Shown: positions 51,589 through 61,450 of the stretch, one piece after another | Layout of the letters: each line of letters starts with the position of its first letter | Numbering within the stretch: the stretch's first letter is position 1 | Assembly (NCBI GenBank): GCA_025808875.1 | Contig: CP075528.1 | Coordinates: forward strand, 4,400,473 to 4,464,472 | Source: Enhydrobacter sp. | GTDB lineage: Bacteria; Pseudomonadota; Alphaproteobacteria; Reyranellales; Reyranellaceae | Reading direction: 5' to 3' | Length of the DNA stretch: 64,000 nucleotides | Notes under the pieces: model-generated | What the model saw: only the letters and a program-made list of their open reading frames with translations | Databases searched by the model: none | What the model was told of the DNA's origin: nothing | Made by a program: the position numbers and the translations under genes

Positions 51589-51799
51589 CTACCACGCCGT
51601 TCGCGGACGCCGGGCGACCGCACGCGCATACTGGATCGGCCACACACTTCCCGAATCGAGCTCTTCCGCCGCCCGTTGCGGCCAATAGGGATCGCGCAGC
51701 AGCGCTCTCGCCAGGAAGACGAGGTCGGCGTTGCCAGCGGACAGAATGTCCTCGGCCTGCCGCGCCTCGGTGATAAGACCGACAGCCCCGTCAGGCGCG
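51589..51799 (-). pseudogene. 3' fragment of an NADH:flavin oxidoreductase (old yellow enzyme) gene
   Basis: On the minus strand an open frame without start encodes about 68 residues ending with TAG at 51591-51589. It contains VGLITEARQAEDILSAGNADLVFLARALLRDPYWPQRAAEEL, the characteristic FMN-phosphate-binding C-terminal region of NamA/YqjM-type enzymes, and the tail VWPIQYARAVARR. The remaining 300 residues are absent; the receiver-domain gene begins directly at its left border in the 5' direction. It is a remnant, presumably left by a deletion or insertion between this locus and the 51802-55185 block. Confidence 0.85.
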
Positions 51800-51801
51800 A
51801 G

Positions 51802-52392
51802 TCAGAGCTGCGGGAAGACGCGCGGCCACAGCGGTGTCGGCGGCGGCACGGGATACCAGCCCGGTCGTTGCGGACGGGAGCCCGCCGCGATGGCGCGCTC
51901 GATCGTCGCGACGAGCTCGTCCCCCGTTACCGGTTTGGCGATCGCGGGCGCGAACACATGGTGCCGCGGGATCGCGTCCCGCGAGGCACCCGTGAGCCAC
52001 ACGACGGGAACGCCGCCCTCCGACAGACGGTCGGCGACGATCGCACCGCCGCCCGCCAGATCGGCGTCGAGCACGGCGGCATCGAGCGGCCCCCGGCGGA
52101 CGAACCGCTCGAGGTCGGCGACGGAAGCCGCCGGCCCGACGGCGAGATAGCCCGCGCCGCGCAGGATGCGCTGGATGTCGAGCGCCAGCGGCGCGTCGTC
52201 CGTCACGATGAGGACGCGACCGCGCGGCGGTTCGTCGGCCAGGGCGGGCTGGAACCGTTGCCGCTCCGGCGCCCCGGCGGCCGCGACGCGCGGCACCACC
52301 GACAGGCGACCGTTGCGGCGAAATGAATGAAAAGGTGGCAGCGGCACCTCCGGCGCGGGGCCGGGCAGGGAAGCAGCTGACCCGGTCGTCAT
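51802..52392 (-). CDS. Receiver-domain (response-regulator-like) protein
   Basis: A 196-residue protein with an unstructured N-terminal 55 residues and a CheY-like receiver: VLIVTDDAPLALDIQRIL (acidic pocket), DAAVLDADLAGG with the phospho-acceptor Asp, VVWLTGASRD (Thr) and APAIAKPVTGDELV (Lys). There is no output domain; the C-terminal 30 residues are Pro-rich. It resembles single-domain regulators of the alphaproteobacterial general stress response type, but no partner is adjacent. Confidence 0.8.
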   Translation of the reverse strand: MTTGSAASLPGPAPEVPLPPFHSFRRNGRLSVVPRVAAAGAPERQRFQPALADEPPRGRVLIVTDDAPLALDIQRILRGAGYLAVGPAASVADLERFVRRGPLDAAVLDADLAGGGAIVADRLSEGGVPVVWLTGASRDAIPRHHVFAPAIAKPVTGDELVATIERAIAAGSRPQRPGWYPVPPPTPLWPRVFPQL

Positions 52393-52433
52393 GCGTTACC
52401 TCCTCGCAATTCTGGTGAATCCGGGCGACCGAG

Positions 52434-52462
52434 GGAGGGCGCCGCAACGCGCGGCGCCCTCC
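52434..52462. terminator. Strong hairpin after hsp20
   Basis: GGAGGGCGCCGC (52434-52445) and GCGGCGCCCTCC (52451-52462) form a perfect 12-bp stem with a 5-base loop, 16 bp beyond the hsp20 stop codon and about 40 bp before the receiver gene's start. No T-run follows, but the stem is very stable. Confidence 0.65.
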
Positions 52463-52477
52463 GCTGCGGTCCTGGCG

Positions 52478-52933
52478 TTACTGCTGCGTGATCGTCCGCG
52501 GCTCGGCGGCAGCCTCGATGCGGATGGCCCGCGCCTTCTTCTCCTCCGGGATCTCGCGCTTCAGCTCGATCGTCAGCAGGCCGTTGGCGAGCTTCGCGCC
52601 CGTCACCTTGACGTGGTCGGCGAGCTGGAAGCGGCGCTCGAAATCGCGCCCGGCGATGCCGCGATAGAGATACTCGGTGTGGTCGGACGAGGGCTGGGCC
52701 TTGCCGGTGACCAGGAGCTCGCCCTCCTTCTGGGTCACGTTCAGCTCGGCCTCGGCGAAGCCCGCCACCGCCATGACGATCCGGTAGGAATCGTCGCCCG
52801 CCCGCTCGATGTTATAGGGCGGATAGCCGGCACCGTTGCCGGTCTGGCTGGCCACGGAATCGAGCAGGTCGAAGACCCGGTCGAAGCCGACGGTGGCACG
52901 GTAGAAGGGTGCGAAATCGAAGTCGGTACGCAT
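52478..52933 (-). CDS. Hsp20 small heat-shock protein
   Basis: A 151-residue alpha-crystallin-type holdase. The N-terminal MRTDFDFAPFYRATVGFDRVFDLLD and GYPPYNIERAGDDSYRIVMAVAGFAEAELNV match the alphaproteobacterial class; the alpha-crystallin domain includes YRGIAGRDFERRFQLADHV and NGLLTIELKREIPEEKK. It oligomerises and keeps unfolded proteins soluble. ATG at 52933 is chosen because AGGAGG lies six bases upstream. It is transcribed divergently from groESL, and a heat-shock-type promoter lies about 90-115 bp upstream. Confidence 0.95.
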   Translation of the reverse strand: MRTDFDFAPFYRATVGFDRVFDLLDSVASQTGNGAGYPPYNIERAGDDSYRIVMAVAGFAEAELNVTQKEGELLVTGKAQPSSDHTEYLYRGIAGRDFERRFQLADHVKVTGAKLANGLLTIELKREIPEEKKARAIRIEAAAEPRTITQQ

Positions 52934-53020
52934 TGTCATCCTCCTGTGAGCGATGGGTTGCGATGCGGCCCCCGAAGGGCGTCCGCCGGGCGGCACCGCA
53001 CGATGCCGCCACGATCGTGC

Positions 53021-53049
53021 GATCTAGGAGCCGTCGATGGCCCGTCAAG
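53021..53049 (-). promoter_or_regulatory. Heat-shock-type promoter of hsp20
   Basis: On the minus strand CTTGAC(G) begins the -35 element, followed by 17 bp and TAGATC, read from CCCTTGACGG to CTCCTAGATC. The same CCTTGACGG and TCC(T)AGAT pattern is found at the groES promoter. CTTG-type -35 elements are typical of RpoH in alphaproteobacteria; which sigma factor acts is inferred. Confidence 0.5.
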
Positions 53050-53099
53050 GGGTCCCGGCCCCCGACGCGCCCGGACGGCAAAAATTTTTGCGGCAAAAC

Positions 53100-53129
53100 C
53101 TTGACGGCGCCCCGCCGAATTTCCAGATA
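53100..53129 (+). promoter_or_regulatory. Heat-shock-type promoter of groESL
   Basis: CCTTGACGG (53099-53107) provides the -35, and TTCCAGATA (53121-53129) the -10, with 17 bp between TTGACG and CAGATA. It mirrors the hsp20 promoter on the opposite strand. No CIRCE element (TTAGCACTC-N9-GAGTGCTAA) is seen, so HrcA control is not indicated. Confidence 0.5.
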
Positions 53130-53195
53130 GCCGGCCGCCCGGTCGCGCGAGCGGCCGGGCCCACATGACCATTGTTCTGCACCCGGAGGATTTGC

Positions 53196-53510
53196 ATGCA
53201 CTTCCGCCCGCTGCACGACCGTGTCGTCGTGCGCCGCATCGAGGCCGACGAGAAGACCGCCGGCGGCATCATCATTCCCGACACCGCCAAGGAAAAGCCG
53301 ATGGAGGGCGAGGTCGTCGCCGCCGGACCGGGCCCCCGCGACGACAGCGGAAAGCTCGTCCCGCTCGACGTCAGGAAGGGCGACCGCATCCTGTTCGGCA
53401 AATGGTCGGGCACCGAGGTCAGGATCGACGGCGAGGAGTTCCTGATCATGAAGGAAAGCGACGTCATGGGCGTGCTCGACAAGAAGCCGTCGCTGCGCCG
53501 CGCCGCCTGA
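53196..53510 (+). CDS. groES: Co-chaperonin GroES
   Basis: A 104-residue GroEL cap protein. MHFRPLHDRVVVRRIEADEKTAGGIIIPDTAKEKP (with the mobile loop) and GDRILFGKWSGTEVRIDGEEFLIMKESDVMGVL are diagnostic. ATG at 53196 has GGAGGA five bases before it; an upstream in-frame ATG lacks this. groEL follows 49 bp downstream. Confidence 0.97.
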   Translation: MHFRPLHDRVVVRRIEADEKTAGGIIIPDTAKEKPMEGEVVAAGPGPRDDSGKLVPLDVRKGDRILFGKWSGTEVRIDGEEFLIMKESDVMGVLDKKPSLRRAA

Positions 53511-53559
53511 CGCATCGGACTTTGCCGTCAACCAGCCCCACGGAAGGAGGAAAGGGCCA

Positions 53560-55185
<1,626 letters not shown>

Positions 55186-55196
55186 CACTGGGGGGC

Positions 55197-55225
55197 CGGG
55201 GGCACCCGCGCGAGCGGGGCCCCCG
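55197..55225. terminator. GC-rich hairpin after groEL
   Basis: CGGGGGC-A-CCCGC pairs with GCGGG-GCCCCCG across a GCGA tetraloop, a 12-bp stem broken by a single bulged A. It starts 12 bp after the groEL stop. No T-run follows. Confidence 0.6.
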
Positions 55226-55243
55226 CTTGCCCGGAGATCGATC

Positions 55244-55447
55244 ATGCAGGGATTGCCGCATCTCCTGTTCGGCTTCTTCGGCTCGCTGATGCTGGCGCTC
55301 GGCCTCGTGCTGCTCGGCGCCAGCGTGCTGCCGGCCTGGCACCACAGCCGCGCCCTTCCCGAGACGGCCCACACCTTCGAGCGGCCGCCCGCCAGCCAGA
55401 GCTACCGGGACGCCGGCTCGTCGTACTGGTTCGGGCGGCCTCAATAG
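55244..55447 (+). CDS. Small single-helix membrane protein
   Basis: A 67-residue protein with one hydrophobic helix (LLFGFFGSLMLALGLVLLGASVL, about residues 7-29) and a polar C-terminus ending SSYWFGRPQ. GGAGATC precedes the ATG. It could be co-transcribed with groESL past the hairpin. No family recognised. Confidence 0.55.
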   Translation: MQGLPHLLFGFFGSLMLALGLVLLGASVLPAWHHSRALPETAHTFERPPASQSYRDAGSSYWFGRPQ

Positions 55448-55863
55448 GCCTTGCCGGTCGGGTAGACGTCGAACCGGGGCACGACGGGATCGAAATGGTC
55501 CCACGGCTGGGCGCTGCGGGCGAAGATGTTGGCCTCGGGCCTGAACCAGCCCGGATCGTCGAAGGTGCAGACGCGCACGCCGACGATATCGGGCCGGGTC
55601 GAGACCTGGACGTAGAGCGGCGTGCCGCAATCGCCGCAGAAGGCGCGCGTGATCTCGTTGCCCGAATCGGCGCGGGCGACGTAGCGCCGAGGCTCGCCGC
55701 GCAGCAGCCGCAAGCCGGCCGAGGCCACGCGCACCGCCGCGACATGCGGCGCACCGCTGGCGCGCTGGCAATCGCGGCAATGGCACTGCAGCGAGAATTG
55801 CGGCTCGCCCTCGCATTCGTAGCGCACCGCGCCGCACAGGCAGCCGCCGGATCGGATGGGCAT
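55441..55863 (-). CDS. GFA/CENP-V family zinc protein
   Basis: A 140-residue protein of the glutathione-dependent formaldehyde-activating (GFA) fold. Zinc-binding Cys pairs are GGCLCGAVRYEC, QCHCRDCQRASG and FCGDCGTPLY. The family's original enzyme activity is disputed, so only the fold is claimed. It overlaps the 3' end of the small membrane gene by 7 bp, tail to tail. Confidence 0.9.
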   Translation of the reverse strand: MPIRSGGCLCGAVRYECEGEPQFSLQCHCRDCQRASGAPHVAAVRVASAGLRLLRGEPRRYVARADSGNEITRAFCGDCGTPLYVQVSTRPDIVGVRVCTFDDPGWFRPEANIFARSAQPWDHFDPVVPRFDVYPTGKAY

Positions 55864-55983
55864 GGGAGTCCTCCGGGTTCGACATTTGGCAACGGAGTCT
55901 TTACCAGCCGAGCGCGTCCGTCGAGGAGCACTCCCCGACGCTGCGAGCCCGATCTCGCGGCTGGATTTGCCGCCAGTCGTCCC

Positions 55984-56718
55984 TCAGCAGGGCTTCACGT
56001 TGGTGGCGTTCTGGCTGGTGCGGAAGTTGAAGCCGGTACAATGTCCGCGGCAGTAGCCGCCGATCTGGAAGCGCTCGCCGGTGGCCGACCGGCGCCACTG
56101 TCCGTGCAGCTGGGCTTGCGCGTCCAGCCAGCGTTCGTGCTCGTTCCTCCCCACGGCATGGGGGGCGTTCAGCGACCAGCATGCCATCCGCGGTGCCGCC
56201 TGGGGGGCCGGCGTGCGCGCGAGCTGCGTCTGGCGGCGCTCGACCTCGGCCAGGGTCCGGTTGATGCCCTCGACAATGGCCTTGTCGTTTGCGATGGATT
56301 GGCGACGGCGCGCCGATGAGCCCGGCTTGAAGCATTGCGGGTGGGCGTCCTGGTTGCTGGCGATCCGGGAGCGAATCGCCATCGCGGCGTTCACGAGTTC
56401 CCGTCGGCGCTCCAGGCTCTGACGCATCTGCGCCAACTCGCCGGCCGTCAGTGCCCGGCCGGATGCGGCCTGGACCAGACCGTCGAATCGCCGCATCTCG
56501 GCGTTGGCCGCATCGGCGAGGCTGTTTACGCGCGGATTGTCGGCTTGGTAGCTGGCGTGCGCTGCGGCGCAGGGGGACGCCTGCGCCCTGGCCGAAGTCG
56601 CGGGCATGCCGGCCGCGAGCAAGGCGGCCGATGCCAGGAGAACGGGCCTTGCCCGCCATCGATCGAAGGCTCCGCGCGCGGCTGCGAGCCAGCCCGTCAC
56701 GGGCAGCATCTCGATCAT
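55984..56718 (-). CDS. Secreted protein with helical mid-region and Cys-rich C-terminus
   Basis: A 244-residue protein. A hydrophobic segment (PVLLASAALLAAGMPATSARAQ, about residues 25-46) acts as signal. The mature domain is helical with many Gln, Arg and Ala residues (about 60-160), then a Trp/Cys-containing C-terminal part (MACWSLNAPH; GGYCRGHCTGFNFRT; VKPC). The tail resembles the DUF2865-type pattern of alphaproteobacterial secreted proteins, but I do not make that assignment firmly. Confidence 0.6.
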   Translation of the reverse strand: MIEMLPVTGWLAAARGAFDRWRARPVLLASAALLAAGMPATSARAQASPCAAAHASYQADNPRVNSLADAANAEMRRFDGLVQAASGRALTAGELAQMRQSLERRRELVNAAMAIRSRIASNQDAHPQCFKPGSSARRRQSIANDKAIVEGINRTLAEVERRQTQLARTPAPQAAPRMACWSLNAPHAVGRNEHERWLDAQAQLHGQWRRSATGERFQIGGYCRGHCTGFNFRTSQNATNVKPC

Positions 56719-57161
56719 TCTCTTCTCCGTCCTGGGAACGACGACCGCAGCCGAGGCGCGCGTTCGATCCTTCCACCCGCAGTGCTTGCCGGGATGATGT
56801 CGCCGCTCGCACGGTCGATCGATTAGAACAGGCGTACTATTGACCGGGCGGCTCCCCGGCAGCGGCGCGGGTCAGAAAGCGCGCGCCGGCAAATCGGCCT
56901 CGCTGCGCTCGGCGATCCATTCGCGGTCCAGCCGTGCCGCAAGGTTGTCCTTCTGCCGCTTCAGGGAGCGCAGAAAGAACCCCACCTCGAACACGCATTT
57001 CACACCCAATAACACCCAATTATACCCGACTTTCGCCCTGTGCGACCGGGCACGGACCGGAACCCCGCCGGTCCTCGGACCGTTGGCCATCTTCAGGACA
57101 GAAAGAAGACAGTATGATCGGCTAGCGAGGGTTTCCGAACATCGTGGTTGGAGGAATGGAG
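56719..57161. other. Intergenic region, 443 bp, no supported gene
   Basis: A 72-codon minus-strand frame (56872-57090) has no Shine-Dalgarno or known product; it contains GYNWVLLGVKCVFEVGFFLRSLKRQKDN, which could be a gene fragment. Two tandem-like stretches of ACCCAAT occur around 57003-57022. Promoters for the 55984 and 57162 genes should lie here. Confidence 0.5.
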
Positions 57162-57509
57162 ATGTCGAGGCTCTTTCCGAGGCTGCTGCTCGTCGCCGGC
57201 ATCGGCATGGTCGGCGCGGCGTGCCAGGACGACGGCCATGCCGCGCCGCGCGGCTATTATCAGCCGGCACCGGTCGGCTACACCTACGGCCCCGCCCCTG
57301 CCTACGGCTACTCGCCGCCGGCGCCGTACTCCTACGCCAATCCGCGGGCGAACTACGGCTGGTACAACCAGCCCGCCGGCCGGGGCTACACCATGGTGAC
57401 GGTGACGAACCGCGGCCAGCACGGGAATCGCGACGACGTCGTCCAGCAGCGGGTCGCCTGCGGGAGCCAGTATTTCGACGGCTACAATCAACGCATCGCG
57501 CGGTGCTGA
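57162..57509 (+). CDS. Tyr/Pro-rich small lipoprotein
   Basis: A 115-residue protein. MSRLFPRLLLVAGIGMVGAACQDDG has a lipobox (VGAAC), so Cys21 would be acylated. The mature N-terminal half is rich in Tyr, Pro, Ala and Gly (YYQPAPVGYTYGPAP), a low-complexity surface-type segment; the C-terminal half has two Cys. GGAGGA lies 7 bases before ATG 57162. No known family. Confidence 0.65.
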   Translation: MSRLFPRLLLVAGIGMVGAACQDDGHAAPRGYYQPAPVGYTYGPAPAYGYSPPAPYSYANPRANYGWYNQPAGRGYTMVTVTNRGQHGNRDDVVQQRVACGSQYFDGYNQRIARC

Positions 57510-57614
57510 TCGCGCCATGCGCCGCCTCCGCCGGTCAGGGGGCGTCGAAACGATGGAAGGCTGACCTGGAACGATGACGGCCGCCCTGCGTACATCAACG
57601 CTCACGGCACTGTA

Positions 57615-58931
57615 CTATCCAATCAGGTTGGACTTGCGCGCCTCTGCCATCAGCTGATCGCGAAACGATGGATGAGCGAGGCCGATCAAGCCCATCGCCC
57701 TCTCGTCCGACGACTTGCCACGCAAGTCGAAGGCACCGAACTCGGTGACGATATATTGGGTTTCGATTCGCGGATCCGTCGCCGGGCCCTGGAGATGCGA
57801 CACGATCCGGGAGACCTTGCCGTGGGCGGCCGTGGAGGGCGACGCAATGATGCTCTTGCCTCCGCGTGAGTATCCGGCGCCGCGAACGAAATCGAGCTGG
57901 CCCCCGACGGCGCTGAACTGGTGATGGTTCAGGAACTCGGCGTTGACCTGGCCCGTCAGGTCGATCTCGATCATCGCATTGACGGAAATGACGTTGTCGT
58001 TCTGTCCGATCACCCTGGGATCGTTGACGTAGTCGGCCGGCCAGCACTCCATGGTCGGATTGTCATTCATCATGTCGTACATCCGACGCGAGCCCATGGC
58101 GACATTGAACACGGTCTTGCCCGGATTGGTGGTCTTGAAGCGGTTGCTCACGGCGCCACAGGCAATGAGCTCGGCGATACCATCGCTCAGCAGCTCGGTA
58201 TGCACACCCAGGTCCTTGTGATCGGTCAGACGGCTCGCCACGATGTTGGGAACGCCGCCGATGCCGAATTGAACGCAGGCCCGATCGGGAACCATCGGCA
58301 AGATGATCGCGGCGATCGCTTCGTCGTCCGGGCCGGCCTTCGGGTTGGCGAGGGTCGGCACATCGGCGCTTCCCTCGACGATTGCATGCACGTCGCTGAC
58401 ATGCAGCAATCCACCTCCGAAAGTGCGCGGCAGACCGGGATTGACCTCCACGACGATCTTGCCGGCCCTTTCCAGGGCGGCCATCGAATAGGCGCCCGTG
58501 AGGCCGAGGCTGAAATAGCCCGCACGGTCCATCGCCGAGACCTGCACCGGGAATACGTCGATCTGAGGCTCGGCCCGGATGGCACGCGGCGTGTCGCTGA
58601 AGGCGATGGGAATGAAATGGACGAGCTTGCGACCGGGGGATGCCGCGACCAATGCCCGCTCGGCAGGCCCCATGTAGAACGGTCGAGGTTTCAGGACGTC
58701 GCAGTACTCGGCCTTGAGCAGCGCGGCACCCGTCTGCTCGGTGGCATGCATGTAGACCAGCCTGACCTCGTCGAACGCCCCGGCGGCGATCGCCCTGCCC
58801 AGGGCGGAGACGAGGCCCGGCGGCTGCGCGGCGAAGAAGCCGAGCACGATCGTGGTCTTGCGCGGCCATCCTTTCACGGCCTCGTCGGCCGTGGTCAGCT
58901 TGCTTCTGTAGAGATCCAAGATGCTCGTCAT
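57615..58931 (-). CDS. Acetyl-CoA hydrolase/4-hydroxybutyrate-type CoA-transferase
   Basis: A 438-residue family I CoA-transferase that moves CoA from a donor acyl-CoA to a carboxylic acid. VQFGIGGVPNIVAS, the catalytic-Glu region YIVTEFGAFDLRGKSSDERA near residue 400 and AGYSRGGKSIIA are intact. It is the last of three genes with a MaoC hydratase and a CitE-like lyase; this trio equals the ict-ich-ccl order of itaconate degradation (RipABC type in Yersinia). Substrate is probably a C4-C5 dicarboxylate such as itaconate or mesaconate. It starts 2 bp after the hydratase gene ends. Confidence 0.85.
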   Translation of the reverse strand: MTSILDLYRSKLTTADEAVKGWPRKTTIVLGFFAAQPPGLVSALGRAIAAGAFDEVRLVYMHATEQTGAALLKAEYCDVLKPRPFYMGPAERALVAASPGRKLVHFIPIAFSDTPRAIRAEPQIDVFPVQVSAMDRAGYFSLGLTGAYSMAALERAGKIVVEVNPGLPRTFGGGLLHVSDVHAIVEGSADVPTLANPKAGPDDEAIAAIILPMVPDRACVQFGIGGVPNIVASRLTDHKDLGVHTELLSDGIAELIACGAVSNRFKTTNPGKTVFNVAMGSRRMYDMMNDNPTMECWPADYVNDPRVIGQNDNVISVNAMIEIDLTGQVNAEFLNHHQFSAVGGQLDFVRGAGYSRGGKSIIASPSTAAHGKVSRIVSHLQGPATDPRIETQYIVTEFGAFDLRGKSSDERAMGLIGLAHPSFRDQLMAEARKSNLIG

Positions 58932-58932
58932 G

Positions 58933-59982
58933 TCAGTAGTCCGCCGCCTGGTATGGACCGAGGCCGCGCTTGTAGATCAGGAACACGCGCTTGAAGCTGC
59001 AGACAACGTCGCCATTCTCACCGTAGGCCGTTGTGTCGGCGTGCACGATCCCCTGGGTCGGTCGATGTTCGGACGCCCGCTTGTCGCCGATGACCGAAAC
59101 CGCCCTGATACTTTCGCCGAGCCCGACGGGACGCGGAAGCCGTATGTCCGTCCATCCGAGGTTGGCCACGACGCGACCGAACGTACGCGTGGTCAAGGCG
59201 GTCACAGTACCCAGGACGAACGGCTCGAAAATCTCCACCGAGCGCCCGAGCACCGACTTCGCGTAGTGGGGATCGGAATACCGCGGATTGATCTCGAGCG
59301 AGCGCAGGGCATGCGAGACGCTCTCCGCCAGACCGAATGCCTTCGACGGCCAATGTTCGAACGTCTCGCCTTCGACGAAATCCTCGAAATAGAGGCCGGT
59401 CTGCTCCACCAGCGTGCCGTCGGGCTTTGCATGATACAGACGGAAGCGCTCCTCTTGCGCGGGCGCACCGGGAAGCCTGTCCTCGGGGTGCCGGCCGTCC
59501 CTGTAGATTTCGAGGTGATACTTTATCCGCGCGACCACGTCGCCACGCTGATTGACGCCCTCCGTCTGCAACATGAGCGTTCCGGTATCGGCAGAGCCTC
59601 CCGCGGCCGTTCCGAGGACGCGTGTTCGCGCATAGAGCGTGTCGCCTCCGAACACCGGATGAGTCATGGCCACTTCCTCGATGCCGGTCAGGCTGAGCCG
59701 CCGGTAGAAGGTGCGCGAGGTCATGCCGAGCAGACGCTGAAGCGTCAGAGTGCTAACGCCGAGATTGCGCTTCCACTCCGTCTGCTCGGCATAGTGCAGG
59801 TCGTAGTGGAGCTGGGCGTTGTTCAGCGTGTCGAGCGCCTCTTCGAGATTGTCCTGCTGAGTGACGGTGACACCCGGGCGATGCTCGAAGACCTGGCCCA
59901 CGGAGAACTCTTCAAACGCCAATCCGAAACGCTCGCGATAGCGGTTCTCGGCGAGCTGCACATAGCCGGCTTGTCCGATCAT
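58933..59982 (-). CDS. MaoC-type double-hotdog hydratase (mesaconyl-CoA hydratase-like)
   Basis: A 349-residue enzyme of two hotdog domains. The N-terminal LAFEEFSVGQVFEHRPGVTVTQQDN and HYDLHYAEQTEWKRNLGVSTLTLQRLLGMTSRTFYRR, and the second-domain GLYFEDFVEGETFEHWPSKAF, match 2-methylfumaryl-CoA (mesaconyl-CoA) hydratases rather than short MaoC proteins. It hydrates an unsaturated dicarboxylyl-CoA to a malyl/citramalyl-type CoA. Middle gene of the CoA-transferase, hydratase, lyase operon. Confidence 0.82.
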   Translation of the reverse strand: MIGQAGYVQLAENRYRERFGLAFEEFSVGQVFEHRPGVTVTQQDNLEEALDTLNNAQLHYDLHYAEQTEWKRNLGVSTLTLQRLLGMTSRTFYRRLSLTGIEEVAMTHPVFGGDTLYARTRVLGTAAGGSADTGTLMLQTEGVNQRGDVVARIKYHLEIYRDGRHPEDRLPGAPAQEERFRLYHAKPDGTLVEQTGLYFEDFVEGETFEHWPSKAFGLAESVSHALRSLEINPRYSDPHYAKSVLGRSVEIFEPFVLGTVTALTTRTFGRVVANLGWTDIRLPRPVGLGESIRAVSVIGDKRASEHRPTQGIVHADTTAYGENGDVVCSFKRVFLIYKRGLGPYQAADY

Positions 59983-59995
59983 CTGTCGCCTCCCG

Positions 59996-60838
59996 TCACT
60001 TGGCGGCGGCAAGGCGAACGGTCCGCAGCGCCGCCTTCCAGACCGGTACATCGACCATCTTGCCGTCGACCTGGCAGGCCGCGCCCTTGGCCGAGGCGTA
60101 GGCCTCGACGATCCTCTTCGCACGAGCCAGCTCATCGGGCGTCGGAGCGAAGACCGACTTGATCGGCTCGACCTGCGAGGGATGAATCGCGAGCTTGCAA
60201 CTGAAGCCGAGCCTCTTCGCGGCGGCGGCTTCCGACTTCAAGCCGTCACCGTCGTGAATATCGAGGAAAGGGACGTCAAAGGCCGGCAGGCCACGGGAAG
60301 CCGCAGCCTGGCAAATGCGGCTGCGCGCCCACAACATGGGCTCCCAGGCCAGTTCCGCATGCAGGTCGGCAGCGAGGTCGGCACCGCCGAAGACCATTGC
60401 CGCCACGTGCGGATGCGCGGCGATCGCCGCGGCCTGCTCCAGGCCAAGTCCTGTCTCGATCAAGGCAAGCACGGACGGCGAGGAAAGGCCCAGATGCCGT
60501 GAGGCAATTTCGACTTCGTGGGGCGACTCGACCTTCGGCAGCATCACCGCGTCGAATCTCGCACCTTGCCCCGCCAGGGCCTGCAGGTCCGCCAGCCCGG
60601 CCATGGTCGTGATGTGGTTCAGTCGAACGCACCAGAGGAAGCCGCCCGACGTCGTCCGCGGCTGCTCGATGACGGTGAGCAGGTTCTTTCGTGCCGCATC
60701 CTTCGCGTCGAGCGCGACCCCGTCCTCGAGGTCGATGACAAGTCCATCCGCGCCACTCTTGGCCGCTTTGGCGACATACTCCAGATGCGTGGCCGGCGTG
60801 AACAACAGCACGCGCACCAGATCGACGTCGGCGGCCAT
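59996..60838 (-). CDS. CitE-like CoA-ester lyase (HpcH/HpaI family)
   Basis: A 280-residue TIM-barrel lyase. RVLLFTPATHLEYVAKAAKSGADGLVIDLEDGVALDAKDAAR has the family Asp-Glu-Asp metal site, MLPKVESPHEVE and ALIETGLGLEQA follow, and KLAIHPSQVEPIKSVFAPTPDELARAKRI closes the barrel. It splits citramalyl-, malyl- or methylmalyl-CoA into acetyl/propionyl-CoA and pyruvate or glyoxylate. First gene of the operon; ATG 60838 has GGGAGAAG upstream. A slightly longer start at 60859 exists. Confidence 0.88.
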   Translation of the reverse strand: MAADVDLVRVLLFTPATHLEYVAKAAKSGADGLVIDLEDGVALDAKDAARKNLLTVIEQPRTTSGGFLWCVRLNHITTMAGLADLQALAGQGARFDAVMLPKVESPHEVEIASRHLGLSSPSVLALIETGLGLEQAAAIAAHPHVAAMVFGGADLAADLHAELAWEPMLWARSRICQAAASRGLPAFDVPFLDIHDGDGLKSEAAAAKRLGFSCKLAIHPSQVEPIKSVFAPTPDELARAKRIVEAYASAKGAACQVDGKMVDVPVWKAALRTVRLAAAK

Positions 60839-61252
60839 GACTTCTCCCTTTCCTGCCAAGGTATCGTACAGGACTTCCCCAACGAAGAGCTATTGCGACA
60901 CGCAGGGCGGGGGCGCAGCAGCTTTACGCGAATCGAAGTCGGACCCTGGATCGAAGGCAGGCGCATCACTCTCGCCATCCGACGCGAATCTGACGGGGAT
61001 CTGACGGCAACTCCGCCGGCCCGGCCCAGATGGTGTGGGGGTCATTGCCGGGAGCGTGCGACTCGAGTGGCGCGCCCCAACCTTGAAGAACCCCCGGCGG
61101 GAGCCTCGCTCCAGGGGTAACGAACGAACCCGCGTCTCGTTTTCCGGTTGCGCGATGTTTCCCGAAAACGGCGGAAAACGGCAGTGGCTCCGGCTTTACG
61201 TAAACGGACGTCGGACTCAGGATCGAAGACAGGCGCACACATGCGCACGAGA

Positions 61253-61313
61253 CTACGGGCTTCGCACGTGGCGTTCCAATCTGGTCGACGATTCGCGAAT
61301 CGCCCCTTGATTC
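61253..61313. repeat. 61-bp repeat module, copy 2
   Basis: CTACGGGC to TTGATTC, with TCCAATCTGGTCGACGATTCG in place of the GGTYCACCGGGTCG of the other two copies; same 61-bp length. Confidence 0.7.
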
Positions 61314-61389
61314 GTCACGACAATGTCCGCGCTGCTTGACCACGCGGGCCTGAACGGAAAGCGGGCATCGTCGTTCTCATGCGCGGACG

Positions 61390-61450
61390 CTACGCGCGGC
61401 GCCTGGCGATTTCCAATCCGGTCCACCGGGTCGCAATCGCCCGTTGATTC
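61390..61450. repeat. 61-bp repeat module, copy 3
   Basis: CTACGCGC to TTGATTC, with TCCAATCCGGTCCACCGGG; shares a 40-bp right extension with copy 1, ending in GGCGGTGAACCAC. Confidence 0.7.

Noticed and set aside
53000..53195. CIRCE/HrcA operator before groES
   Set aside because: No TTAGCACTC...GAGTGCTAA inverted repeat is present in the spacer.
56872..57090. Minus-strand frame of 72 codons with GYNWVLLGVKC
   Set aside because: No ribosome-binding site, no recognised family and no partner; kept only as a note in the intergenic entry.
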